Assembly (NCBI GenBank): GCA_019117325.1
Contig: DWZY01000082.1
Location: forward strand, 1-7,014
DNA: 7,014 bases
Direction: 5' to 3'
Source: Candidatus Brevibacterium intestinigallinarum
GTDB lineage: Bacteria > Actinomycetota > Actinomycetes > Actinomycetales > Brevibacteriaceae
This document shows positions 1 to 6,034 of this stretch, piece after piece. Within the stretch, counting starts at the first letter, position 1. Each line of letters starts with the position of its first letter. The translations under genes and the position numbers were made by a program. Under the pieces are notes generated by a model. That model had not been told where the DNA came from, made no database searches, and was given only the letters and a program-made list of their open reading frames with translations.

Positions 1-1667
1 CCCAGGACCGCGTTCCAGTAGTGGACGGTCTCGCCGTGGTAGCTGTGGCCGCGCCCGCCGGGCAGCTCGACGGACCGCGGCATGTCCGCCGTCAGCTGCC
101 AGAACGTCGCGAACGGCCGCCAGCGCACACCGGGCGACACGTCGGCGGCACGGGCCTCGCGCAGCCAGTCGGGCCGCCGCAGCAGCACGGACGGATCCCA
201 CCAGACCACCGGATCCGAGCCGTGCTGCGCGAAGACCACCCGCGGCGACACCCAGCGCGCGTAGGCGAAACCGGGTGGGGCCTGGGTCAATTCCTCCGGA
301 CGCGTCACGAACCGGACGTGCCGACCAGTGCCGTAGACGGGACGCACCTCGCTGCTCCCGTGCCGCCGATCCTCGAGGATCCGGCTCAACACACGCGCGC
401 CGCGCGGCGCCCCGGTCCAGAGCGCCCCGTCCACGACGCGCAGCATCGTGCCGGGCGACACGAACGCGCCCAGCCCGCCGTAGGCACCCAGCGACTCCCC
501 CGCCGCATACAGACGCGGACGACGCTCCGGCGGGATCCGCCGCAGCCGCCGACGGACCGCGCGCATGACCTCCCGCGCGACCTCGCGCGCCGCCCGTCGG
601 TGGATGAGGAAGGCCAGCCACGACCCGGCGAAGCTGTACTGCGCGGACACGACGGCGCAGTCGCCGCGGTGCAGGTACTCGAAGGCGCTCGTCGACCAGG
701 GCGGCACCCAGCCGGACCCGGTCCCGATCGCCACAAGGATCGCGCGGCGGGAGAACGCACCGGTGCGCTCGAGCTCCGCGACGACCGCCGCGGCCGCATC
801 CCGCGGATCCGGGTGGCCCAGTCTGCCCGCGAACACGCGGATCGGCTCCGTCGTTCCGCGCCCGCGCGCCGCCGTGTCCCGCGCGCCCGGCGACAGCGAG
901 CCCCACACCTCCTGGATCCGCGCCCCGCGCGGGCCTCCCGTCACGAAGGCGCGTCCGTGCAGGCCCATCGTTGCGAACGGTTCGAAGGACTCCCGCGACC
1001 CGGACCGGACACGCTCCGCCGGCCCCGCTCCCACGCCCACCTGCGCGAACGACTGGATCACCGCGTTCTGGTCCGCCTGCGCCAGCACCCCGGCCAGCAT
1101 CCAGCCGTAGAACCGGATCACCACGAGGGCGGCGGCCCCGGCCACCAGCGCGGGCGGCACGATCGGCAGTGAACGCACCAGACGGGCGACGAGCCTGCGC
1201 CGCAGTCCCCGCGACAATCGCCCCGCGCCGTGCAGCACGACCCAGCCGCCCAGCCCCACCGCATACCCGGCCAGATGGTGGACGGGCGAGGCCTCGCGCA
1301 CACCGGTGCGCCGGGCCACGTCCGCCTGCCAGCGCACCGAGTCCCGCAGCGACACCGCGACCCCCGCGGCGGCCGCGACCGCAGCGGCCCGGCGCAGAGT
1401 GCGCAACGGGTCCGCGGCCTCAGCGTCGGCCGGCCCGCCCACCCGCCGCGGCAGGGCGGCGGCTCCGAGCGGCAGCCGGCCACGGCCTCGGCGCCGGTTG
1501 CGTCCCAGCATCCGCACCGCCGCCCCCGTCACCTGGACGACCCCGGAGGCCGCCGCCGAGGCCGTGGCCACCGAGACTCCCGTCATCCACCACCTGCGCG
1601 GGACGAGGCTGGGGGTGAGCGCGGCCCAGGAGGCGAGGATGCCGGCCGTCAGCGCTGTCGGCTCCAC
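1..1667 (-). CDS. Membrane-anchored alpha/beta-hydrolase, Abhydrolase_9 family (partial, C-terminus off left edge)
   Basis: I translated this frame by hand: it is open from 1667 to base 1 with no stop, giving 555 visible residues. The N-terminal half is a membrane domain of the Abhydrolase_9_N type, with the signature LTPSLVPR in the first 25 residues and further hydrophobic stretches near residues 95-110, 130-150 and 165-190. The C-terminal half has the Abhydrolase_9 motifs in order: GRAFVTGGP (238-246), a TGSGWV turn, AQYSF, GESLG (390-394, nucleophile Ser392), ALWTG, a SDPVVWW segment (Asp485) and GHSY (His541). Ser392/Asp485/His541 is my inferred catalytic triad. The substrate is unknown; the family is annotated as membrane serine hydrolases, possibly acting on lipids or envelope esters. 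Family proteins normally end shortly after the His motif, so probably only a few tens of residues are missing. It lies 33 nt downstream of the DUF2079 gene on the same strand, so the two are probably cotranscribed. Confidence 0.9.
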   Translation of the reverse strand, partial: MEPTALTAGILASWAALTPSLVPRRWWMTGVSVATASAAASGVVQVTGAAVRMLGRNRRRGRGRLPLGAAALPRRVGGPADAEAADPLRTLRRAAAVAAAAGVAVSLRDSVRWQADVARRTGVREASPVHHLAGYAVGLGGWVVLHGAGRLSRGLRRRLVARLVRSLPIVPPALVAGAAALVVIRFYGWMLAGVLAQADQNAVIQSFAQVGVGAGPAERVRSGSRESFEPFATMGLHGRAFVTGGPRGARIQEVWGSLSPGARDTAARGRGTTEPIRVFAGRLGHPDPRDAAAAVVAELERTGAFSRRAILVAIGTGSGWVPPWSTSAFEYLHRGDCAVVSAQYSFAGSWLAFLIHRRAAREVAREVMRAVRRRLRRIPPERRPRLYAAGESLGAYGGLGAFVSPGTMLRVVDGALWTGAPRGARVLSRILEDRRHGSSEVRPVYGTGRHVRFVTRPEELTQAPPGFAYARWVSPRVVFAQHGSDPVVWWDPSVLLRRPDWLREARAADVSPGVRWRPFATFWQLTADMPRSVELPGGRGHSYHGETVHYWNAVL

Positions 1668-1676
1668 GTCGGTTGT

Positions 1677-1683
1677 CCCCTCC
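1677..1683 (-). promoter_or_regulatory. Ribosome binding site GGAGGGG that decides the hydrolase start
   Basis: On the minus strand GGAGGGG lies 9 nt before the GTG at 1667-1665. An in-frame GTG six codons earlier (1685-1683) overlaps this motif and has only CCGGCCGGC upstream, so 1667 is preferred. The site lies between the DUF2079 stop codon and the hydrolase start, which fits translation of the second gene of an operon. Confidence 0.65.
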
Positions 1684-1700
1684 ACGCCGGCCGGCCCCTG

Positions 1701-3008
1701 TCAGTCCTGGGCGGGGACGGCGATCTCGTAGCCGCCTTCGGCATGGACGGTGACCCAGTCGCCCCCGAACCGCTCCTCCGCCCACGGCTCGATCGGGGAG
1801 TCGACGTCGTCAGGTCGCAGGAGCACCGCATCCGGCACCGCGTCGTCGATGCTCCCGTACCAGTACGTCTGGGTGCGGGGCGCCAGGTAGGCGAGCAGAC
1901 GGATGTCCGTCGCGACGGAGTCGTACTCCTGGGCGGCCTCGATCGAGGAGGCGGCGTCGACGGCGTAGCCCTGGGAGTCCCAGAGCAGGTCGATCCGCGT
2001 CTGGCTCAGCAGGGCGATGGAGGCGACGGCGGCCACGAGCGGTGCCAGCGACCGGTGCGCGCGCCCGGACCCGTCGATGAGGCTGACGGCGGCGATCGGC
2101 ATGAGGACGGCGGAGTAGTGGAAGCTCGTGTCCCAGTACCCCTCGACATCACCCGCGAAGCGCCACGCGAGGGTGGGGAGCATGAGGAGCATGAAGGGCG
2201 AGCGCAGACCGATCGCACCGGCCGCCAGCGCGAGGAAGCCCGCGGTCCCGATCTTCGTCGTGAGCCCCTCCGTCAGCGCCTGCGCCAGGTCCACGTTGTC
2301 CGTGTAGTCGTAGCCGCCCTCCGGATTGAAGAGGGGCAGGAACAGGAGCACCGCGTAGGCCATCCAGCCCGCACCCCACACGATGAGGGCCAGTGCGAGG
2401 CGCGTCTCCGACCGGTCGCGCAACCAGATGACGGCACCGAACGCCGCGACCGTGAGCCCCAGGTCCTCCTTGACGAACACCAGGAGCGCGATCGCGACGA
2501 TCGCCGGCATCCGCCGCCCGCGGATCCACCACACCAGCCCGAACGCCAGCAGCGGCACGGCGAACGCGATCTCGTGGAACTGGGAGTACGAGGCGTTGAG
2601 CAGGCCCCAGGACAGGACGTAGGACACCGCGAGCAGCACGGTGCCCCGCGGAGTGAGGCGCTCGGCCGCCAGGGACACCACCGGCCAGACGGACGCGGCG
2701 AAGAGCACGGTCTGGGTCAGCAGCAGGGTGAGCCCGGAGGGGAAGAGCCAGAAGAGCGGCGTCAGGACGATGAGGATCGGATGGAAGTGGTCCCCCAGCA
2801 GGTTGAAGCCGGGGCCCTTGATGTCGACGATCGGCGCGTTCCCCGCGGCGTACTGCGACAGCATCTGCGTGAAGATGCCCAGGTCCCAGGACGGCGCGAT
2901 GAAATTCCGCCACATGACGACCGCCAGGGAGCCGTGGATCAGGAGCGCGGCCGCGGAGGCCACGGCCGGGGCCCAGCGCGTCACGGGGTCAGGCGATGGC
3001 GAGCTCAC
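1701..3008 (-). CDS. DUF2079 family polytopic membrane protein
   Basis: This 435-residue protein matches DUF2079 (COG3463, predicted membrane protein). The recognisable signatures are WDLGIFTQ (41-48), the block IKGPGFNLLGDHFHP (63-77), FHEIAF (144-149), VKED (179-182) and a later W-x-n-HYSA-LMP segment. Roughly nine or more hydrophobic segments fill residues 15-345. The last ~90 residues are soluble and probably lie outside the membrane. The architecture resembles GT-C type glycosyltransferases, and family members are often suspected of a role in envelope glycosylation, but no activity is established here. The GTG at 3008 has no Shine-Dalgarno motif; a TAGTGT -10 hexamer ends 6 nt before it, so the mRNA is probably leaderless. 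The gene diverges from the methyltransferase and leads the operon with the hydrolase. The family assignment is firm; the function is not. Confidence 0.92.
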   Translation of the reverse strand: MSSPSPDPVTRWAPAVASAAALLIHGSLAVVMWRNFIAPSWDLGIFTQMLSQYAAGNAPIVDIKGPGFNLLGDHFHPILIVLTPLFWLFPSGLTLLLTQTVLFAASVWPVVSLAAERLTPRGTVLLAVSYVLSWGLLNASYSQFHEIAFAVPLLAFGLVWWIRGRRMPAIVAIALLVFVKEDLGLTVAAFGAVIWLRDRSETRLALALIVWGAGWMAYAVLLFLPLFNPEGGYDYTDNVDLAQALTEGLTTKIGTAGFLALAAGAIGLRSPFMLLMLPTLAWRFAGDVEGYWDTSFHYSAVLMPIAAVSLIDGSGRAHRSLAPLVAAVASIALLSQTRIDLLWDSQGYAVDAASSIEAAQEYDSVATDIRLLAYLAPRTQTYWYGSIDDAVPDAVLLRPDDVDSPIEPWAEERFGGDWVTVHAEGGYEIAVPAQD

Positions 3009-3014
3009 AGCAGA

Positions 3015-3020
3015 ACACTA
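3015..3020 (-). promoter_or_regulatory. Putative -10 (TAGTGT) of a leaderless promoter for the DUF2079 gene
   Basis: Reading the minus strand, TAGTGT (TAnnnT) is followed by six bases and then the GTG start at 3008. The expected transcription start therefore coincides with the start codon, which also has no Shine-Dalgarno sequence. I see no good -35 hexamer at 17-18 nt. The FNR-type palindrome at 3048-3063 is centred near -47.5 for this promoter, not at a standard class II position. Confidence 0.5.
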
Positions 3021-3047
3021 TCGACCCGGGACTGCTGCGGCGAATGT

Positions 3048-3063
3048 CTTGATCCGCGTCAAG
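3048..3063. promoter_or_regulatory. FNR-type operator 1 (CTTGAT-N4-GTCAAG)
   Basis: CTTGATCCGCGTCAAG is a hyphenated palindrome: the half-sites CTTGAT and CTTGAC (read on the opposite strand) agree at five of six bases. It resembles the FNR consensus TTGAT-N4-ATCAA. Its centre at 3055.5 is exactly 41.5 bp upstream of the predicted methyltransferase start point at 3097. A second copy lies at 3701-3716, and including the following GAG the two 19-mers differ at one base. The Crp/Fnr regulator at 6095-6808, with an E-x-x-S-R recognition helix, is the likely binder. The site sits in the 88-bp divergent region and could also influence the DUF2079 promoter. Confidence 0.75.
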
Positions 3064-3084
3064 GAGCTCGAATGCCCGCGCGAA

Positions 3085-3090
3085 TAGCGT
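3085..3090 (+). promoter_or_regulatory. -10 hexamer (TAGCGT) of the leaderless methyltransferase promoter
   Basis: TAGCGT fits TAnnnT and is followed by GGCGCC and then the ATG at 3097, so transcription should start at or next to the start codon. No Shine-Dalgarno sequence precedes the ATG. There is no -35 box; the FNR-type operator 1 occupies -48 to -35, as in class II activated promoters. The 22-bp gap between operator (through 3062) and -10 is repeated exactly at the metallochaperone promoter. Confidence 0.65.
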
Positions 3091-3096
3091 GGCGCC

Positions 3097-3705
3097 ATGA
3101 TGCAGAAGACTATGGAGGACGGCTTGCTGCACGCCTATGCGACTCGCGCATCCGATGTCGTCGCCCTGCTGGGGACGGGCGTCTCCCCTGCGGACCCGGA
3201 TCGCACGATCATCGAGGCCTGGGCCTCGACGGTGGACGGCAGGATCCTCGACGTAGGGGCCGGGACCGGACGGTGGACCGGGCACCTCGCGCGCCTCGGG
3301 CACGACGTCGAGGGCCTCGAGCCCGTGCCGCAGCTCGTCGCCGTCGCGCGCGCAGCGCATCCGACGGTCCCGTTCCGGGAGCAGACGATCGCGGAGCTCG
3401 CCGAGGCCGACGACCGGTGGTCCGGCATCCTCGCCTGGTACTCCGTGATCCACATGGACCCGCGCGCGCTGGCCGCGGCGCTCACTGTCCTGCACGGGGC
3501 GCTGGCCCCGGGCGGCACCCTCCTGGTGTCGCACTTCACCGGGCCGGCGCCGGGCACGCTTCCGCATCCGGTCGCGCCCGCGCACCGGGTGCCCCCGCAG
3601 GCCATGGCCGAGGCCGTCGTCGCCGCCGGCTTCGAGGTCGCCCACCAGCGCACGGCCCCCGGAGGACTCCACGGCATCCTCCTCGCGCGTCGACCGCGCA
3701 CTTGA
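3097..3705 (+). CDS. Class I SAM-dependent methyltransferase
   Basis: This 202-residue protein has a Rossmann-fold methyltransferase core. Motif I is LDVGAGTG (51-58), which binds SAM. The acidic residue after strand beta-2 is E75 in GLEP (73-76), expected to contact the SAM ribose. Next come a WYSVIHM segment (114-120) typical of a common actinobacterial methyltransferase group, and an APGG turn (137-140) before the late strand. No transmembrane segment or signal peptide is visible, so it should be cytosolic. The acceptor substrate cannot be read from the sequence. The ATG at 3097 (followed at once by a second ATG) is chosen because the -10 hexamer predicts a leaderless transcript beginning there. 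It shares its operator type and promoter geometry with the metallochaperone/ATPase genes, which suggests it belongs to the same response. Its TGA stop lies inside operator 2. Confidence 0.88.
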   Translation: MMQKTMEDGLLHAYATRASDVVALLGTGVSPADPDRTIIEAWASTVDGRILDVGAGTGRWTGHLARLGHDVEGLEPVPQLVAVARAAHPTVPFREQTIAELAEADDRWSGILAWYSVIHMDPRALAAALTVLHGALAPGGTLLVSHFTGPAPGTLPHPVAPAHRVPPQAMAEAVVAAGFEVAHQRTAPGGLHGILLARRPRT

Positions 3706-3716
3706 TCTGCGTCAAG
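3701..3716. promoter_or_regulatory. FNR-type operator 2 (CTTGAT-N4-GTCAAG), overlapping the methyltransferase stop codon
   Basis: CTTGATCTGCGTCAAG differs from operator 1 only in one central spacer base. Its centre at 3708.5 is 41.5 bp before the predicted start point at 3750. The TGA stop of the methyltransferase (3703-3705) is part of the left half-site, so the same bases serve as stop codon and operator. It is the likely binding site for the Crp/Fnr protein encoded at 6095-6808, activating the metallochaperone/ATPase genes. Confidence 0.75.
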
Positions 3717-3737
3717 GAGATCTCCGACGAACGTTCC

Positions 3738-3743
3738 TATTCT
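3738..3743 (+). promoter_or_regulatory. -10 hexamer (TATTCT) of the metallochaperone/ATPase promoter
   Basis: TATTCT fits TAnnnT and lies in the only AT-rich patch (about 3730-3752) of this intergenic region. It is 22 bp after operator 2 (counted from 3715), the same gap as at the methyltransferase promoter. The predicted start point is 3750, leaving a leader of about 62 nt. There is no -35 hexamer apart from the operator itself. Confidence 0.65.
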
Positions 3744-3749
3744 GATTCA

Positions 3750-3811
3750 TACAGGCTGGGAAGAGGTCCCGGCCACCCCCGATCCCCGGGGGAGACGAGA
3801 GAGGACACACC
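3750..3811 (+). other. 5' leader of the metallochaperone mRNA, with ribosome binding site
   Basis: The predicted leader ends with a purine-rich Shine-Dalgarno stretch (GAGAGGA, about 3798-3804) 7 nt before the ATG at 3812. Just upstream, CCCCC (3776-3780) can pair with GGGGG (3788-3792), giving a short GC hairpin that leaves the ribosome binding site free. I see no recognised riboswitch. By contrast, the methyltransferase under the twin operator has no leader at all. Confidence 0.45.
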
Positions 3812-4048
3812 ATGAGCAGCACGACCGACACCACCCGCACCCTCCTGCGCGCCGAGGGCTTCTCCTGCCCCTCGTGCGTCGGCAAGATCGAGAAGCAGGT
3901 CGGACGCCTGGACGGAGTCGAGAACGTCACGGTCCACTTCGCGTCCGGACGCATCGAGATCGACCACGACGCCGAGGCCGCGCCGGTCGACCGGCTGATC
4001 GCCGCAGTGGACAAGGCCGGGTACAAGTCCGCGGTCTCCGCATTCTGA
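3812..4048 (+). CDS. Small HMA-domain metallochaperone (CopZ-like)
   Basis: This 78-residue protein is a single heavy-metal-associated (HMA, ferredoxin-like beta-alpha-beta-beta-alpha-beta) domain. The metal-binding loop is GFSCPSC (16-22), with C19 and C22 as ligands. It differs from the usual GMxCxxC in having Phe at the Met position. Near the end, DKAGYKS places a Tyr in the loop where Cu(I)-binding HMA domains such as CopZ usually have one. This hints at a soft metal such as Cu(I), but does not prove it. It is cytosolic and probably passes metal to the ATPase encoded 31 nt downstream, which lacks its own HMA domain. The ATG start is supported by a Shine-Dalgarno motif 7 nt upstream. Transcription is predicted from the FNR-type promoter with start point 3750. 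Confidence 0.92.
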   Translation: MSSTTDTTRTLLRAEGFSCPSCVGKIEKQVGRLDGVENVTVHFASGRIEIDHDAEAAPVDRLIAAVDKAGYKSAVSAF

Positions 4049-4067
4049 TACCCGCTCCACCGCACTG

Positions 4068-4075
4068 AAAGGAGG
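4068..4075 (+). promoter_or_regulatory. Strong ribosome binding site (AAAGGAGG) of the ATPase gene
   Basis: AAAGGAGG is a full complement to the 16S rRNA anti-Shine-Dalgarno sequence and lies 4 nt before the GTG at 4080. The spacing is short, but the next in-frame start (GTG 4101) is 25 nt away, so 4080 is preferred. Confidence 0.7.
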
Positions 4076-4079
4076 AGTC

Positions 4080-6014
4080 GTGTTCGCAGTCCGCACGTGG
4101 GTGCGCGGCACCTGGTTCGTCCCCGTCGTGTCGGGGATCCTGATCCTCGCCTCGTTCGCCGTCGAGCGCCTGGCCGGCGGGGCGTGGAACGCCGCCCTGG
4201 GTCCGCAGTGGTGGGTCGACGCGGGTGAGCACGCCCACGGGTCAGGTCACGTCTTCACATTCGCCAACGCGCTCATGCTCGCAGCGGCGATCGTCGCGGG
4301 ATACGGGATCGTGGTGAAGGCGGTCCGGGCGGTGCTGGTGAAGTTCATCAGCATCGATCTGCTCGTGTCCATCGCGGCGATCGGGGCCACCGTCATCGGC
4401 AACTTCTGGGAGGCCGCCGCCGTCACCTTCCTGTTCGCCGTCGGCCACGCGCTGGAGTCGGGCACGATGAATCGCACGCGGTCCGCACTCGCCGCCCTCG
4501 TGGCGGTGGCACCCGACACCGCAGTGGTGCTGCGCGACGGCGACCAGATCGAGGTCCCGGCGCACCAGGTGCGCATGGGCGAGATCGTGCTGGTGAAGAA
4601 CGGCGCGAAGGTCCCCGTGGACGGGCAGGTGGTGGCAGGCGCCGGCGCGATCGACGAGGCCTCGATCACCGGCGAGTCCATCCCCGTGGAGAAGACGAAG
4701 TCCGATCACGTGTTCGCCGGCACGATCTCCCGCAGCGGCCTGCTGCAGGTGCTGGCGACCGGGATCGGCGCGGACACGACCCTCGCGCGGATCATCCACC
4801 GGGTCGAGGAGGCGCAGGACGCGAAAGCGAGGACGCAGGCGTTCATCGACCGCTTCTCGAAGTGGTACACGCCCGCAGTCATGGTCCTCGCGCTGGCAGC
4901 CGGGCTCCTCACCGGAGACATCGTGCTCGCCCTCACCCTGCTGGTGATCGGCTGCCCGGGCGCCCTGGTCATCTCGATCCCGGTCGCGATCGTGGCGGGG
5001 ATCGGCCGGTCCGCCCGCAACGGCATCCTCATCAAGGGCGGAGAATACCTCGAGACCTCCGCGAAGATCTCCGCCGTGGCGGTCGACAAGACCGGCACCC
5101 TCACGGAGGGCAGGCCGGTGCTCACGGACATCGTCGTGCTCGCTCCCGCGCTGGCCCGCACGGACGTGCTGCGGTGGGCCGCAGCCGCTGAGGCCGGGTC
5201 CGAGCACCCGCTGGCCCGTCCGATCCTCGACACGGCACGGGAGGAGGGCGTCGCTCCGGAGGGCATTCCCGGTGTGGTCACCCCGGTGGTCGGCAAGGGG
5301 ATCGCCGCGGATGTCGACGGCACGCAGGTGCTCGTCGGCAACGCCCCTCTCCTCACGCAGTACGGCATCACCGACGACGCGGGATCCGCCGCGGTCGCGG
5401 ACGAGCTCGCAGCGGACGGGAAGACCCCCATGATCGTCGCCGTCGGCGGCACCGTCGTCGGCGTCATCGGTGTGGCCGACACCATCCGGGAGGATGCGCC
5501 GGAGATGATCCGGCGGCTGCACGCGGCAGGCGTGGAGCAGGTCGTCATGCTCACCGGCGACACGCGACGCGTCGCAGAGGCCATCGGCCGCACCGTCGGC
5601 ATCGACGAGATCCAGGCGTCGCTGCTGCCGGAGGACAAGCTGGACGCCGTGGCACGCCTGCAGCGCGAGGGCCACACCGTCGCGATGGTGGGCGACGGGG
5701 TGAATGACGCGCCTGCGCTCGCGACGGCGGACATCGGGGTCGCGATGGGAGCCGCCGGTTCCGCCGTGGCGGTCGAGACGGCCGACATCGCCCTCATGGG
5801 CGACGACCTCCTCAAGCTCCCGGAGGCGATCCGGCTCGCGAAGCGGACCGTGAGCGTGATGCGGCAGAACATCGTCATCGCGCTGGCCACCGTGGCCCTC
5901 CTCCTGGTCGGAGTGTTCGGCGGAGGCGTGACCATGGCGCTGGGGATGCTGGTGCACGAGGGCTCCGTGCTCGTCGTGATCCTCAACGCGATGCGACTGC
6001 TCCGTCAGACGTAG
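4080..6014 (+). CDS. P1B-type heavy-metal-translocating ATPase with CPG motif
   Basis: This 644-residue P-type ATPase couples ATP hydrolysis to metal transport, most likely export, across the cytoplasmic membrane. Visible motifs in order: two N-terminal membrane pairs (about 12-110), actuator-domain TGES (197-200), membrane metal-site motif CPG (292-294), phosphorylation site DKTGT (336-340, Asp336), the P1B-specific SEHP (H376, P377), TGD (492-494), GDGVND (538-543) and a last helix with HEGS (626-629) followed by an LNAMRLL segment. There is no N-terminal HMA domain; the separate 78-residue HMA protein just upstream probably serves that role. A His-rich loop (H51, H53, H57) lies between the first two helices. 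CPG instead of CPC removes one expected metal-ligating cysteine. The HEG in the last helix is reminiscent of P1B-4 (Co/Fe) pumps, whereas the rest resembles the CadA/ZntA group. Substrate therefore remains open among Zn, Cd, Co, Fe and Cu. It is probably cotranscribed from the operator 2 promoter. Confidence 0.95.
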   Translation: MFAVRTWVRGTWFVPVVSGILILASFAVERLAGGAWNAALGPQWWVDAGEHAHGSGHVFTFANALMLAAAIVAGYGIVVKAVRAVLVKFISIDLLVSIAAIGATVIGNFWEAAAVTFLFAVGHALESGTMNRTRSALAALVAVAPDTAVVLRDGDQIEVPAHQVRMGEIVLVKNGAKVPVDGQVVAGAGAIDEASITGESIPVEKTKSDHVFAGTISRSGLLQVLATGIGADTTLARIIHRVEEAQDAKARTQAFIDRFSKWYTPAVMVLALAAGLLTGDIVLALTLLVIGCPGALVISIPVAIVAGIGRSARNGILIKGGEYLETSAKISAVAVDKTGTLTEGRPVLTDIVVLAPALARTDVLRWAAAAEAGSEHPLARPILDTAREEGVAPEGIPGVVTPVVGKGIAADVDGTQVLVGNAPLLTQYGITDDAGSAAVADELAADGKTPMIVAVGGTVVGVIGVADTIREDAPEMIRRLHAAGVEQVVMLTGDTRRVAEAIGRTVGIDEIQASLLPEDKLDAVARLQREGHTVAMVGDGVNDAPALATADIGVAMGAAGSAVAVETADIALMGDDLLKLPEAIRLAKRTVSVMRQNIVIALATVALLLVGVFGGGVTMALGMLVHEGSVLVVILNAMRLLRQT

Positions 6015-6034
6015 CATGAGGAGACACCGCTTCC

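Noticed and set aside
21..1172. A 383-codon plus-strand frame near the left edge.
   Set aside because: It is opposite the Abhydrolase_9 gene, whose hand translation shows GESLG, SDPVVWW and GHSY motifs. The plus-strand product is Arg/Pro-rich without any signature.
3015..3062. Operator 1 as a class II activator site for the DUF2079 promoter as well.
   Set aside because: Relative to the predicted start at 3008 the centre is at about -47.5, six bases off the class II position, so activation on that side is not supported.
3048..3719. The repeated 19-mers as ends of a mobile element or recombination sites flanking the methyltransferase.
   Set aside because: They are direct copies of an internally palindromic operator, each correctly placed before a -10 hexamer. 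No transposase or recombinase gene is present.
1230..3815. An 861-codon open frame on the plus strand.
   Set aside because: It lies opposite the DUF2079 and hydrolase genes and inside the methyltransferase region. Its translation is low-complexity Arg/Gly/His/Asp-rich with no domain signature, typical of a third-position GC shadow. The minus-strand frames carry clear family motifs.
4242..6017. A 591-codon open frame antisense to the ATPase.
   Set aside because: The translation is His/Arg/Asp-rich without recognisable motifs, whereas the plus strand encodes a complete P-type ATPase. It is a shadow frame.
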